DNA from: CAJWBT01 sp964401855
Lineage (GTDB): Bacteria > Chloroflexota > Dehalococcoidia > Lucifugimonadales > UBA3495
DNA length: 17,133 bases
Assembly: GCA_964401855.1 (NCBI GenBank)
Contig: CAYOAF010000004.1
Span: 1-17,133, forward strand
Direction of reading: 5' to 3'
Position numbers and translations under genes: made by a program. Below are positions 7,893 to 14,218 of the stretch, piece after piece. The notes under the pieces were generated by a model, which saw only the letters and a program-made list of their open reading frames with translations, did no database searches and had not been told where the DNA came from. The stretch's first letter is position 1; each line of letters starts with the position of its first letter.

Positions 7893-7942
7893 GTTTCCTC
7901 CTTATCGTGCTTGTTCCACATTTCGGCTGGGCTCAAGATTGG

Positions 7943-7957
7943 AGGGGGAAGCCCCCT
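7943..7957. repeat. short GC hairpin upstream of the URO-D family gene
   Basis: AGGGGG and CCCCCT pair around a three-base AAG loop. It lies about 50 bp before the URO-D family start and just after the broken gene at 8000-8168. It could be a leftover terminator of that gene on the minus strand, though no T tract follows. Confidence 0.3.
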
Positions 7958-7999
7958 TGCCGGGGATGGGCTGTTGGGGCCGGTCATCCGCACGATGCG

Positions 8000-8168
8000 T
8001 TATGGCTCGCTCCGGTCCCAAGTGGGCAGGGCAAAGTAGCCCTCGAAGGGAATCTCCACCCGCGGCGACAGCCCCTGGGCACGCTTGAGCCTTTGAATGT
8101 TATACAGATGGGTGGTGTGCTCGAAGTACCGGTGGCGGAGGGTTGCCGGGCACGTCCAACCCTGCCAT
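8000..8168 (-). pseudogene. small frameshifted gene of unknown family
   Basis: An ATG at 8168 (minus) is preceded by AGGGAGG with ideal spacing, but its frame stops after about 22 codons. The adjacent frame (open 8179-8000) reads RHRYFEHTTHLYNIQRLKRA and on to PTWDRSEP with protein-like composition, and ends at TAA 8000-8002. A single shift near 8120-8145 would join start and tail into a protein of about 55 residues. I do not recognise the family; the His-rich helix is loosely DinB-like but too short to name. Confidence 0.45.
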
Positions 8169-8254
8169 GGTTTTCCTCCCTATTTCCGGATGGCCAGTTG
8201 ATAACGGGAGCCTCGCCGCTCGTGAAGCCCGGCTTTTTGAGATTGGGAAACAGG

Positions 8255-8842
8255 CTAATAGGGCCGCACCCAGGTTTCGGACCAGGCCACGCAGGCGGTG
8301 CTGCTGACCCTGTCGCCCCGCATCTGCTGGTACACGTTGCCCTCGGGGACCAGACCGTTGATGGTGAGCTGGGCGCGCCGGGCCGGCAGGAAGCAGCTGT
8401 AGACCCCGTGGGCCCGTCCGGGAACGGTGCCGGCAGGGGCCGTGACCATAAAGGGCTCGACGAAGTCGTGCCAGGTCAGGGTGATGGAGTCCTCTTCGCT
8501 CTCGACGGTCTCGGTCCAGAAAGAGCGTCCGTCGCCGCGCTTCTCGAACAGGGCGTCGATCACCGGCAGGCCCTGGTCGGCGAACTCGGGGAACAGCATG
8601 CTCTCGATCTCCTCCTGGAGCCAGCGGGCCAAGGCGATGTTGTCCGAGTAGACCCGGACCTCATCATCGATGATGTCGCTCTTGATAAAGAGCACGTGGC
8701 CGGGACCGCCGGGGGAGATGAGGACCCGCCAGTGGCTGGTCCGGGTGGTCATGGGGCTTCCTTCTTCCTGGGACAGGCGGATGAAAGAGTTCTCCCCGGT
8801 TACCCGCACCTCGCTGGGGTCAGTGGGATTCGTCGTCGTCAT
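8255..8842 (-). CDS. Conserved-looking protein of unknown function
   Basis: I do not recognise this 195-residue soluble protein. It has no signal peptide or membrane segment. After a low-complexity start (TTTNPTDPSE), a compact domain begins near HWRVLISPGGPGHVLFIKSD and includes ALARWLQEEIESMLFPEF. It ends with QLTINGLVPEGNVYQQMRGD. ATG 8842 is chosen because GGGAGG sits seven bases upstream; the frame stays open to 8896. Another ATG at codon 31, preceded by GAAGGAAG, would give a shorter form. It stands alone on the minus strand. The 8843-9048 gap holds no recognisable gene. Confidence 0.72.
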   Translation of the reverse strand: MTTTNPTDPSEVRVTGENSFIRLSQEEGSPMTTRTSHWRVLISPGGPGHVLFIKSDIIDDEVRVYSDNIALARWLQEEIESMLFPEFADQGLPVIDALFEKRGDGRSFWTETVESEEDSITLTWHDFVEPFMVTAPAGTVPGRAHGVYSCFLPARRAQLTINGLVPEGNVYQQMRGDRVSSTACVAWSETWVRPY

Positions 8843-9048
8843 GGTTGGGCCTCCCGTAATGTGTTCGACGTCTGATTCTGGCGACCATCTTAGCATCGCC
8901 GGCCGCGGCGGGCCACCGGGCGCACGGCCAAGAATTCTTCCTGCCGCGCCGCCCGGGCTACCGTCAGGAGTGAATGCAGCTCACCTCGCCGGTATAGCGA
9001 GCAACATTGCGAATGTCTCCGCCCCCTCCACACGTGGGACATGAAATG

Positions 9049-9083
9049 GCCGGGGCCGCCCTAGAGAGTAGGGCGGCCCCGGC
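9049..9083 (-). terminator. strong intrinsic-type terminator of the HMGL-like gene
   Basis: A perfect 15-bp inverted repeat (GCCGGGGCCGCCCTA and its complement) with a five-base loop lies 38 bp past the stop at 9122. On the minus strand it is followed by CATTTCATG, only weakly T-rich. It could also stop plus-strand transcripts. Confidence 0.75.
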
Positions 9084-9121
9084 GCTAGTACGGCCAACCG
9101 CTGCTGCCGGCCGTCTACGGG

Positions 9122-10306
9122 CTATTTTTTACCGGGAAACCAGTCCTCCTTCCAGGGGAAATCGCCACCCGCTGGGTCGTAGGCGGGCAGCCCGCGCTCC
9201 AGCCGGTCCCGGTAGGAGCTGGTGATCGGCTGGCTGTACGGGTAGATGCCGCCTTCGTAAGTGCTTGGGCCATTCTTGAAGTGCTTAGCCTGGTCCAACG
9301 TCTCCACGAAGGGCATGTTGATATCGTAGAGCTTGTCCAGCGTCTTGGGGCGGGGGCCGGCCTTGGAGACGTGGCCATAAAGCTCCCGGCCTACGATGCG
9401 CTCGCACATCCAGGCGCAGTCGATGAGCTTGTCGACGTCCGCTCCCGTTTCGATTCCCATGTCCTCGAACATGTGAACTATGTCTTCGGTGGGGGCCATG
9501 CCGGTGGCCCTGCCGTTGCCGCAGTAGGGGCAACCGCCGTAGCCGGCGATGGTGCCGTCCAGCTCCAGGGTATCTTCCGGGCCCAGGACGCGAATGGCGG
9601 CGTAGGCCGAGGCGATAGCCATGTTGCGGCCATTGTGGAGGTGCAGGCGGAAGTGGTTGACCTCCGGCCAGCGTTCCTTCACCCGGTACACGCTCTCCTC
9701 TACCTTGGCCGGGGTGCAATGGCTCATGGGGTCACCCATCGAGACGCTCTTCACCTGGATGCCCACTTCGTCCCATAAGTTGTGCTGGGCTTCGAACAGA
9801 TTCATCACGGCATCCACCGGGAACGGTCCCAGGTAGTTGGACCCCCAGGTGGCGTTGCAGCCGATTCCAGCTTCTTTGACGTTCAACTCCTGGGCCTGGG
9901 CAATGATCTGGGGCCACCGCTCCATCTCCTGCGCCTGGGAGCGGTTGGTGTTGCGGCGGGTGAATACGTCGCAGAAGTGGCAGGTGAGCCGGGGGAATGG
10001 GTCCCGCTCAATGGTCAGCGGTGGCGAGTAGGCCTTGGCCCGCTCCACGCCCCTGGGGTTCAGGGCCAAGGCCGTGTACATGACTCCGGGAACGACTTTG
10101 AACTTGGTTACGATCTCATCGATCCGGGCCATCTGGGGCGTCCATTTGGGGCTGACGAACGAGCCAACGACGATGTGCTTCAAGCCGGTTTCAGAGAGGG
10201 CGTCCAGCAACTCGATCTTGTCTTCCACCGAGATCTCGGCGTCTTCGATCTGCATGCCCTCGCGCATGCCTTCTTCTTTGTATCTTACTGTGGGGTAATT
10301 AGCCAT
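9122..10306 (-). CDS. HMG-CoA lyase-like DRE-TIM metallolyase family protein
   Basis: A 394-residue enzyme of the pyruvate carboxyltransferase/HMGL-like superfamily, which catalyses divalent-metal-dependent aldol or Claisen-type cleavage or condensation. Seen: the N-terminal catalytic tract EEGMREGMQ (Arg15) replacing the usual RDGxQ block. The metal-binding HxH is HLH at 222-224, followed by NGRNMA. The GGCPYC loop at 257-262 matches the HMG-CoA lyase GGCPYA loop with its catalytic Cys (Cys259). A C-terminal extension of about 70 residues (DINMPFVETL to the end) is longer than in plain HMG-CoA lyase. The start ATG follows AAGGAGG (10312-10318). The exact substrate is unknown. It is monocistronic, with its own promoter and terminator. 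Confidence 0.82.
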   Translation of the reverse strand: MANYPTVRYKEEGMREGMQIEDAEISVEDKIELLDALSETGLKHIVVGSFVSPKWTPQMARIDEIVTKFKVVPGVMYTALALNPRGVERAKAYSPPLTIERDPFPRLTCHFCDVFTRRNTNRSQAQEMERWPQIIAQAQELNVKEAGIGCNATWGSNYLGPFPVDAVMNLFEAQHNLWDEVGIQVKSVSMGDPMSHCTPAKVEESVYRVKERWPEVNHFRLHLHNGRNMAIASAYAAIRVLGPEDTLELDGTIAGYGGCPYCGNGRATGMAPTEDIVHMFEDMGIETGADVDKLIDCAWMCERIVGRELYGHVSKAGPRPKTLDKLYDINMPFVETLDQAKHFKNGPSTYEGGIYPYSQPITSSYRDRLERGLPAYDPAGGDFPWKEDWFPGKK

Positions 10307-10371
10307 GGATTCCTCCTTTCCAGCTACAACGCGAGAACTGTTTGGGGACGGGGTTCAGGCCAACGGCGGGC

Positions 10372-10393
10372 GAAGTCACCATCCACCGACTTC
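10372..10393 (-). promoter_or_regulatory. hairpin in the HMGL-like gene leader
   Basis: GAAGTC (10372-10377) and GACTTC (10388-10393) form a 6-bp stem with a 10-base loop inside the roughly 105-nt leader. No known riboswitch class is recognised. Confidence 0.3.
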
Positions 10394-10419
10394 CTACCGG
10401 CCTCCAAGCCGTCAGGCCG

Positions 10420-10449
10420 ATTGTATGGCGCGGCCTGAGAGGTTGTCAA
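10420..10449 (-). promoter_or_regulatory. sigma-70-type promoter of the HMGL-like gene
   Basis: On the minus strand TTGACA (10449-10444) is followed after 18 bp by TACAAT (10425-10420). The predicted start is near 10412, giving a leader of about 105 nt before ATG 10306. Confidence 0.75.
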
Positions 10450-10611
10450 GAATTTCTACCCGTTCACTGCCTTGGGGACAGAAGGGCTGAGGCCAATCCT
10501 GGTGTCAGCTCACCCAGTGGGGTGGTCCCGTTCTCTTTTTCGCCAAGCCCTCGTCTCAAATGTTGCTCAACGGGCTCGGAATTGGCGGGCAGCGAAGAGG
10601 AAAATGAGGGA

Positions 10612-10641
10612 TTGACAAGGTCATGCAGCAACGGCTACAGT
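10612..10641 (+). promoter_or_regulatory. sigma-70-type promoter of padR-arsM
   Basis: TTGACA (10612-10617), an 18-bp spacer, and TACAGT (10636-10641). The predicted start falls near 10648, about 110 nt before the PadR ATG. The stretch between this and the divergent promoter (10450-10611) shows no other clear signal. Confidence 0.72.
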
Positions 10642-10659
10642 ACTAAATGCAGTTAAGTA
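10641..10659. promoter_or_regulatory. candidate PadR operator (imperfect palindrome)
   Basis: TACTAAA-TGCAG-TTAAGTA: the 7-base arms match at six of seven positions around a 5-base centre. The site begins at the last base of the -10 element and covers the predicted transcription start, as expected for autorepression. PadR proteins bind dyads of roughly this size; the assignment is inferred. Confidence 0.45.
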
Positions 10660-10758
10660 TGCCAGGCAGGCCGCTCCCGTGGCGGCCGTTCGGCGCACAC
10701 CCGTTCTCCCAGCCACGGGAAAGCCCGGGGGTTCGGCAGTCCGAAGAGATCAAGCACT

Positions 10759-11124
10759 ATGCAGCAAGAAGCCTATTGGGAAAACCTGGTCAAGCGCAGC
10801 CTGTGCCGGTTCCTCTTGCTGGCCCAACTGGCCAAAGGGCCGGTCCACGGATACGGCATCAACCAGGCCATGCAGGAGGCCTGCCAGGGGTGTTGCGAGC
10901 CTACCGAGGCGATGGTCTATTCCACCGTGAAAGAACTTCTGGAAGGGGGCTATGTGGAGTGCCGGGAGGAAGAGCATCAGGGGCGCCGCCGCCGGGTCTG
11001 TTGGTTGACTCCCAGTGGCCACGCCGCTTTCCGCTCCGCCGCCCGGGTCTGGGAGAAGATGCTGCCCAGGGTAGAAGAAACCGTGGCCCAAGCGCTGGCC
11101 AAACCGGCGACCGCCGGGAAATAG
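10759..11124 (+). CDS. PadR family transcriptional regulator, cysteine-rich
   Basis: A 121-residue winged-helix regulator of the PadR type: LLLAQLAKGPVHGYGI (helix 1 and turn), MVYSTVKELLEGGYVE (recognition helix region), GRRRRVCWLTPSGH (wing), then a short C-terminal dimerisation helix. It has six cysteines (16, 42, 45, 46, 68, 81), unusual for PadR. Three form CQGCC in the turn just before the recognition helix. Placed 22 nt before arsM under one promoter, it is likely the arsenic-sensing repressor of the operon, with As(III) bound by these thiols. The family assignment is firm; the arsenic sensing is inferred. The Shine-Dalgarno sequence before ATG 10759 is weak. Confidence 0.85.
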   Translation: MQQEAYWENLVKRSLCRFLLLAQLAKGPVHGYGINQAMQEACQGCCEPTEAMVYSTVKELLEGGYVECREEEHQGRRRRVCWLTPSGHAAFRSAARVWEKMLPRVEETVAQALAKPATAGK

Positions 11125-11146
11125 ACTAGCTCACAGGAGGAGCATC

Positions 11147-11929
11147 ATGACCACCAATTCGCAAGAAATCAAGAATCTGGTTAGGGAAAAGTATGGCGCC
11201 AAAGCCAGGGGCGTGATCGAGCTTGCCGACGTTTCGCAGCCCAACGACGGCGGCCAGGGCTGTTGCAGCCCGTCCGACATGGACCGGGCCCTGCATCTCT
11301 ACAATGAAGGGCAGCTGGCCGGCCTGCCCGCCGAGTCGGTGGCGGCATCGGCCGGTTGTGGCAACCCCACTGCCCTGGCGGGCCTGCAACGAGGGGAAAG
11401 GGTGCTCGACCTGGGCTCCGGCGGGGGCATCGACTGCTTTCTGGCGGCCCAGCAGGTGGGCGAGGGGGGCCATGTAATCGGCTTGGACATGACCGACGAC
11501 ATGCTGAATCTGGCCCGCAAGAACCAGTCCAACCTGGGGCTGACCAACGTGGAGTTCGTCAAGGGCGAGATGGAGAACATGCCCCTGCCCAACGCCAGCG
11601 TTGATGTGGTCATCTCCAACTGCGTGATCTGTCTTTCCCCGGACAAGGACGCCGTTTTCGGCGAGTCCTTCCGCGTGCTATCCCCTGGCGGCCGGCTGCA
11701 CCTGTCCGACATCATGGCCCTCAGCAGCGACGGGCCCAGCCGCACCGACCCCGAGGCCTGGACTTCCTGCATTGCCGGCGCTGAGGATCGGGAGACCTAC
11801 CTGGGCCGGTTGCGCAGCGCCGGGTTCGTCGATGTCGAACTCACCGACGAGCAGGTCCGGTTCGACAAGGAAGATGGCGCACCGCTCAACGTGGCCAGCG
11901 TCAAGGTGGTGGCCAGGAAACCAGCGTAG
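11147..11929 (+). CDS. arsM: Arsenite S-adenosylmethionine methyltransferase (ArsM)
   Basis: A 260-residue cytosolic methyltransferase that methylates As(III) using SAM, giving methylated arsenicals. Domains in order: an N-terminal tract with Cys39-Cys40 (QGCCSPSD), then SAGCGNPTALAGL with Cys71. The SAM-binding motif I is VLDLGSGGGIDCFLAA (86-101), with IGLDMTDDML as motif II. The SNCVICLSPDK block carries Cys159, and WTSCIAGA carries Cys208. Cys71, Cys159 and Cys208 occupy the positions of the conserved arsenic-binding cysteines of ArsM. Start ATG 11147 follows AGGAGG (11135-11140). Co-transcribed with the PadR gene; no arsR, arsB or arsC is in the window. Confidence 0.92.
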   Translation: MTTNSQEIKNLVREKYGAKARGVIELADVSQPNDGGQGCCSPSDMDRALHLYNEGQLAGLPAESVAASAGCGNPTALAGLQRGERVLDLGSGGGIDCFLAAQQVGEGGHVIGLDMTDDMLNLARKNQSNLGLTNVEFVKGEMENMPLPNASVDVVISNCVICLSPDKDAVFGESFRVLSPGGRLHLSDIMALSSDGPSRTDPEAWTSCIAGAEDRETYLGRLRSAGFVDVELTDEQVRFDKEDGAPLNVASVKVVARKPA

Positions 11930-11941
11930 CACAGGACGCGT

Positions 11942-11959
11942 TACCGGCGGCTGCCGGTA
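11942..11959 (+). terminator. hairpin after arsM
   Basis: A perfect 7-bp stem TACCGGC/GCCGGTA with a GGCT loop lies 12 bp after the arsM stop, followed by GCACGGGTTTG. The T tract is weak, but the placement fits the end of the padR-arsM operon. Confidence 0.5.
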
Positions 11960-11992
11960 GCACGGGTTTGCCACGGAACCGTTACATCCTAT

Positions 11993-12023
11993 TTGTCTCT
12001 GTGCCTCTGTGTCTCCGTGGCTG
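11993..12023. repeat. CTCTGTG-type interspersed element
   Basis: The stretch contains CTCTGTGCCTCTGTGTCTCC, built of repeated CTCTGTG units. I know this kind of sequence as an intergenic element scattered across many environmental genomes, often mistranslated as HGDTEAQR, which the minus strand indeed encodes here. It lies between the convergent arsM and PIG-L genes. Confidence 0.5.
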
Positions 12024-12072
12024 ATTCTCATCGACTGCTCTTTCGCATGCGCCGCCGAAACCAGACCTGGAG

Positions 12073-12783
12073 TTAGCCTAGCCGGAAGCGCCGGAACGCC
12101 TCGGCGTACTGGAAGCCCACCTTGTCTCCCGCGCGGCTTCGCCATTGCCTCATGTGGGTTTCCGCCTCTTCGCCGGGCTTCTGGCTCTGATGCTGCTGTA
12201 GCGCCTTGACGGCCACGTCCATATGGCCGGTCACGTCCACGTAGTTGTTCGGCTCGCCGTGGCCCATCACCCAGACCTCCCGGACATTGTGGGGCTCCAG
12301 GCCCTCTTCGAGCAATTCCGGGAAGGTCAGACGGTCCCTGGCCGAAGGAAAAACGGCGGCCAGGGCCGCCTCTCCTGAGTTGAAGTGGTCCGGGTGGCCA
12401 AGGTAACCATCGCCGCTCAGTTGCCGCACCGGACTCATGCAAATCAGCACGTCGGGCTTGTGGCGGCGGATCTCCCGGGCGATGTCGCGGCGCAGATCAA
12501 GGGTAGGTTGAAGCATTGAGTCCTCGTACCCCAGGAACACCACGTCGTGGAGGCCCAGCACCTTTCCGGCGTTCCGTTGCTCTTCCTGCCGAATCTCGAC
12601 CAACCGGCCGCTGGTCATCTCGGGGTCGTCGGTCCCCTTGCTGCCGTCGGTGCACAAGACGTAGACCACCTGCCATCCTTGGGCACACCACCGGGCCACC
12701 GTGCCCGAGCAACCCCACTCGGCATCATCGGCGTGGGCCACCACGACCATCCCCCGCCGAAACGGTTCTTCCTGCTGCGTCAT
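12073..12783 (-). CDS. PIG-L/LmbE family deacetylase
   Basis: A 236-residue zinc-dependent N-deacetylase of the PIG-L/LmbE family (relatives act on GlcNAc conjugates such as thiol-cofactor precursors and lipid-linked sugars). Seen: the zinc motif AHADDAE (residues 16-22), the strand VVYVLCTDGSKG, and the second motif HPDH (130-133). The start is placed at ATG 12783, preceded by GGGGGA; the frame runs on to 12837 without support. It is the last gene of a minus-strand series but separated from the membrane-protein gene by a hairpin, so it may be transcribed on its own. The physiological substrate is unknown. Confidence 0.88.
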   Translation of the reverse strand: MTQQEEPFRRGMVVVAHADDAEWGCSGTVARWCAQGWQVVYVLCTDGSKGTDDPEMTSGRLVEIRQEEQRNAGKVLGLHDVVFLGYEDSMLQPTLDLRRDIAREIRRHKPDVLICMSPVRQLSGDGYLGHPDHFNSGEAALAAVFPSARDRLTFPELLEEGLEPHNVREVWVMGHGEPNNYVDVTGHMDVAVKALQQHQSQKPGEEAETHMRQWRSRAGDKVGFQYAEAFRRFRLG

Positions 12784-12845
12784 CGATCTTTCCCCCGTAC
12801 ACTCTGATGAAACCATCCGCCGAAGACGGACCGCCAAGGATAAAG

Positions 12846-12869
12846 ACCCGGCCTGGAATAGAGCCGGGT
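12846..12869 (-). terminator. hairpin between membrane protein and PIG-L genes
   Basis: A 7-bp perfect stem ACCCGGC/GCCGGGT with a 10-base loop, followed on the minus strand by CTTTATCCTT. It sits 14 bp after the alternative stop (12883) of the upstream gene, which supports termination there. Confidence 0.5.
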
Positions 12870-13015
12870 GTCAGATACGAACTCAGTCTCGCCGGGGCGG
12901 GGTCGGAAAAACATTCCATGAGGTTCCGGGCCGAAAAACGCCATGCCGCCGGTGAGAAAACAGCACCCTGAGCGCCTCTTTCAAGAAGGACAGGAAAGGG
13001 GACGGTCTGGCGGCG

Positions 13016-13486
13016 TCACGAAGGCCGGCGCGGGGTCCGCCCGGTCCCAGGGCCACGCCGGCGATGTACCCGGCTTCGCGATCGAGGCCGGCGGGTGGTG
13101 GCGCCGGGACGTTCCTCCAGGGCCGCCGGCGTGGCGGTCCGCTTACTTGCCGCCAGGAGGTCCGCCCGGTACCGGACCCACAACGCCTGAGTGACCACGG
13201 TCAGAAACAAGCCGGGCAGCACCATGACGGCAACCCAGACTGGGTCGGGCGCCTTCTGGAGCCGCCAGCCCAGCATCCCGCCCCCGCTGAGCAGCATGGT
13301 CCATGCCAGGGTCCTGACCAGCAAGCTGGAGTGCCAGGGGGAGCGGATCACCAGGATGGCCCCCACGGGCCAGAGGATGAACTGGGGGCCTATCGGCCAG
13401 CCCAGGATGAACGCGCCAATAAGAAACCAGTTCTGGTAGAACCAGGGACGGCGCAGTTCGGGAGGTGCTGGCTGCCCTTGCGTCAT
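13016..13486 (-). CDS. Small membrane protein, unknown function, likely C-terminal frameshift
   Basis: A 156-residue protein with three or four hydrophobic segments: FLIGAFILGWPIGP, FILWPVGAILVI, LVRTLAWTMLLSGGGMLGW, and VWVAVMVLPGLFLTVVTQAL. I do not recognise the family. From about residue 118 the sequence turns into an Arg/Pro-rich tail (RRPRSRSRVHRRRGPG), typical of GC-rich DNA read in a wrong frame. The adjacent minus-strand frame from about 13090 reads LDREAGYIAGVALGPG and stays open to a stop at 12883, just before a terminator hairpin. A frameshift in gene or assembly is likely. It starts 18 nt after the stop of the 13505-13768 gene, so the two form an operon. Confidence 0.6.
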   Translation of the reverse strand: MTQGQPAPPELRRPWFYQNWFLIGAFILGWPIGPQFILWPVGAILVIRSPWHSSLLVRTLAWTMLLSGGGMLGWRLQKAPDPVWVAVMVLPGLFLTVVTQALWVRYRADLLAASKRTATPAALEERPGATTRRPRSRSRVHRRRGPGTGRTPRRPS

Positions 13487-13504
13487 TAGCCCGTTGGCGA
13501 GGCG

Positions 13505-13768
13505 CTAGTTACGCGCCAGCAGCAGGTGGAACTCCAACATATCGATGGGCCGCTGCTCCTGGATGGACGCCGCGGCATACTCTATGCACATCCGGGCAAA
13601 TCCGGCGTAGCGGATGACATTGGTGCCCAACACCACCAGGGGGACATCCCGCTTCAACTCCAGTTGCAGTTGACTGGCTTCCTCTTCGTCGATCCGCAGC
13701 TCCACCGGGCGTCCCGTCAGCCGTTCAATCTTCTCGCTGATCCGTTGAACGAAAGCCTCGTCATCCAA
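13505..13768 (-). CDS. Small conserved-looking protein of unknown function
   Basis: An 87-residue soluble, acidic protein beginning DDEAFVQRISEKIERLTGR. It has a predicted helix, then VELRIDEEEAS, then strand VPLVVLGTNVIRYAGFARMC, and a helical end ASIQEQRPIDMLEFHLLLAR. It reads like an orphan family seen in Chloroflexota, but I cannot name it. TTG 13768 is chosen because AGGAG (13778-13782) lies nine bases upstream; the frame also allows a TTG at 13816, giving 103 residues. It is the first gene of the minus-strand unit, with a good promoter upstream. Confidence 0.65.
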   Translation of the reverse strand: MDDEAFVQRISEKIERLTGRPVELRIDEEEASQLQLELKRDVPLVVLGTNVIRYAGFARMCIEYAAASIQEQRPIDMLEFHLLLARN

Positions 13769-13951
13769 ATCGGGAGTCTCCTGATTCCGCGAATATGGCC
13801 CCGGGCAGGACTCCAAACTTGGGACAGTCCACTCCCCTCGTAACCTGCTCCGATCCAGGATGGGCCCCCCGCTTCGAGTCTGGCCCGGCCGGCCCCCGGC
13901 ACTCCGGTTGCCCGGTAAGGGTACGGCCGTAGCCGCGAAGGCGTCGGGTCC

Positions 13952-13981
13952 ATTCTATCATCCGCTTACCGGTGATGTGAA
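13952..13981 (-). promoter_or_regulatory. promoter of the 13768-13016 unit
   Basis: On the minus strand TTCACA (13981-13976), an 18-bp spacer, and TAGAAT (13957-13952). The predicted start near 13944 leaves a leader of about 175 nt. Confidence 0.55.
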
Positions 13982-14079
13982 CCCAATCCCTGACCCGCAC
14001 CCCCTCCCGATGCCGGAGGCCGCCCTACAGAACTCACCAACACTTCCTCGAAGGGTTGCTGTATGTGGAACGGCCGCCC

Positions 14080-14108
14080 TTGACACTGGAGATGGTGCTA
14101 TCCATAAT
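14080..14108 (+). promoter_or_regulatory. promoter of the rhodanese gene
   Basis: TTGACA (14080-14085), a 17-bp spacer, and CATAAT (14103-14108): a near-consensus sigma-70 site, with a predicted start near 14115 and about 105 nt to the beginning of the coding frame. Confidence 0.7.
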
Positions 14109-14218
14109 TGCCCTGGCTCTACCCAAAGAGCGGCGGCGGCGGGCCCTCCGTCTGGGCTCGCTGGCCACGCGGGGCGCCGTCACCCCAAGGCCCAATCGCG
14201 TGACCGCCAGGGATCACC

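Larger units (their letters stand above)
13769..14218. other. intergenic region between divergent units
   Basis: About 450 bp without a supportable gene. It holds the leader and promoter of the minus-strand unit and the promoter of the rhodanese gene, about 100 bp apart and pointing away from each other. Open frames here (for example 13860-14222 plus) lack a start signal and recognisable protein features. Confidence 0.6.

Noticed and set aside
7850..8875. Long plus-strand ORF of 341 codons
   Set aside because: It is antisense to the 8255-8842 gene and the remnant at 8000-8168, has Gly/Pro/Val-rich composition and no recognisable domain; its opposite strand has the clear start signals.
10307..10411. 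Known riboswitch in the HMGL-like leader
   Set aside because: Only one short hairpin is visible; no conserved core of the riboswitch classes I know was recognised.
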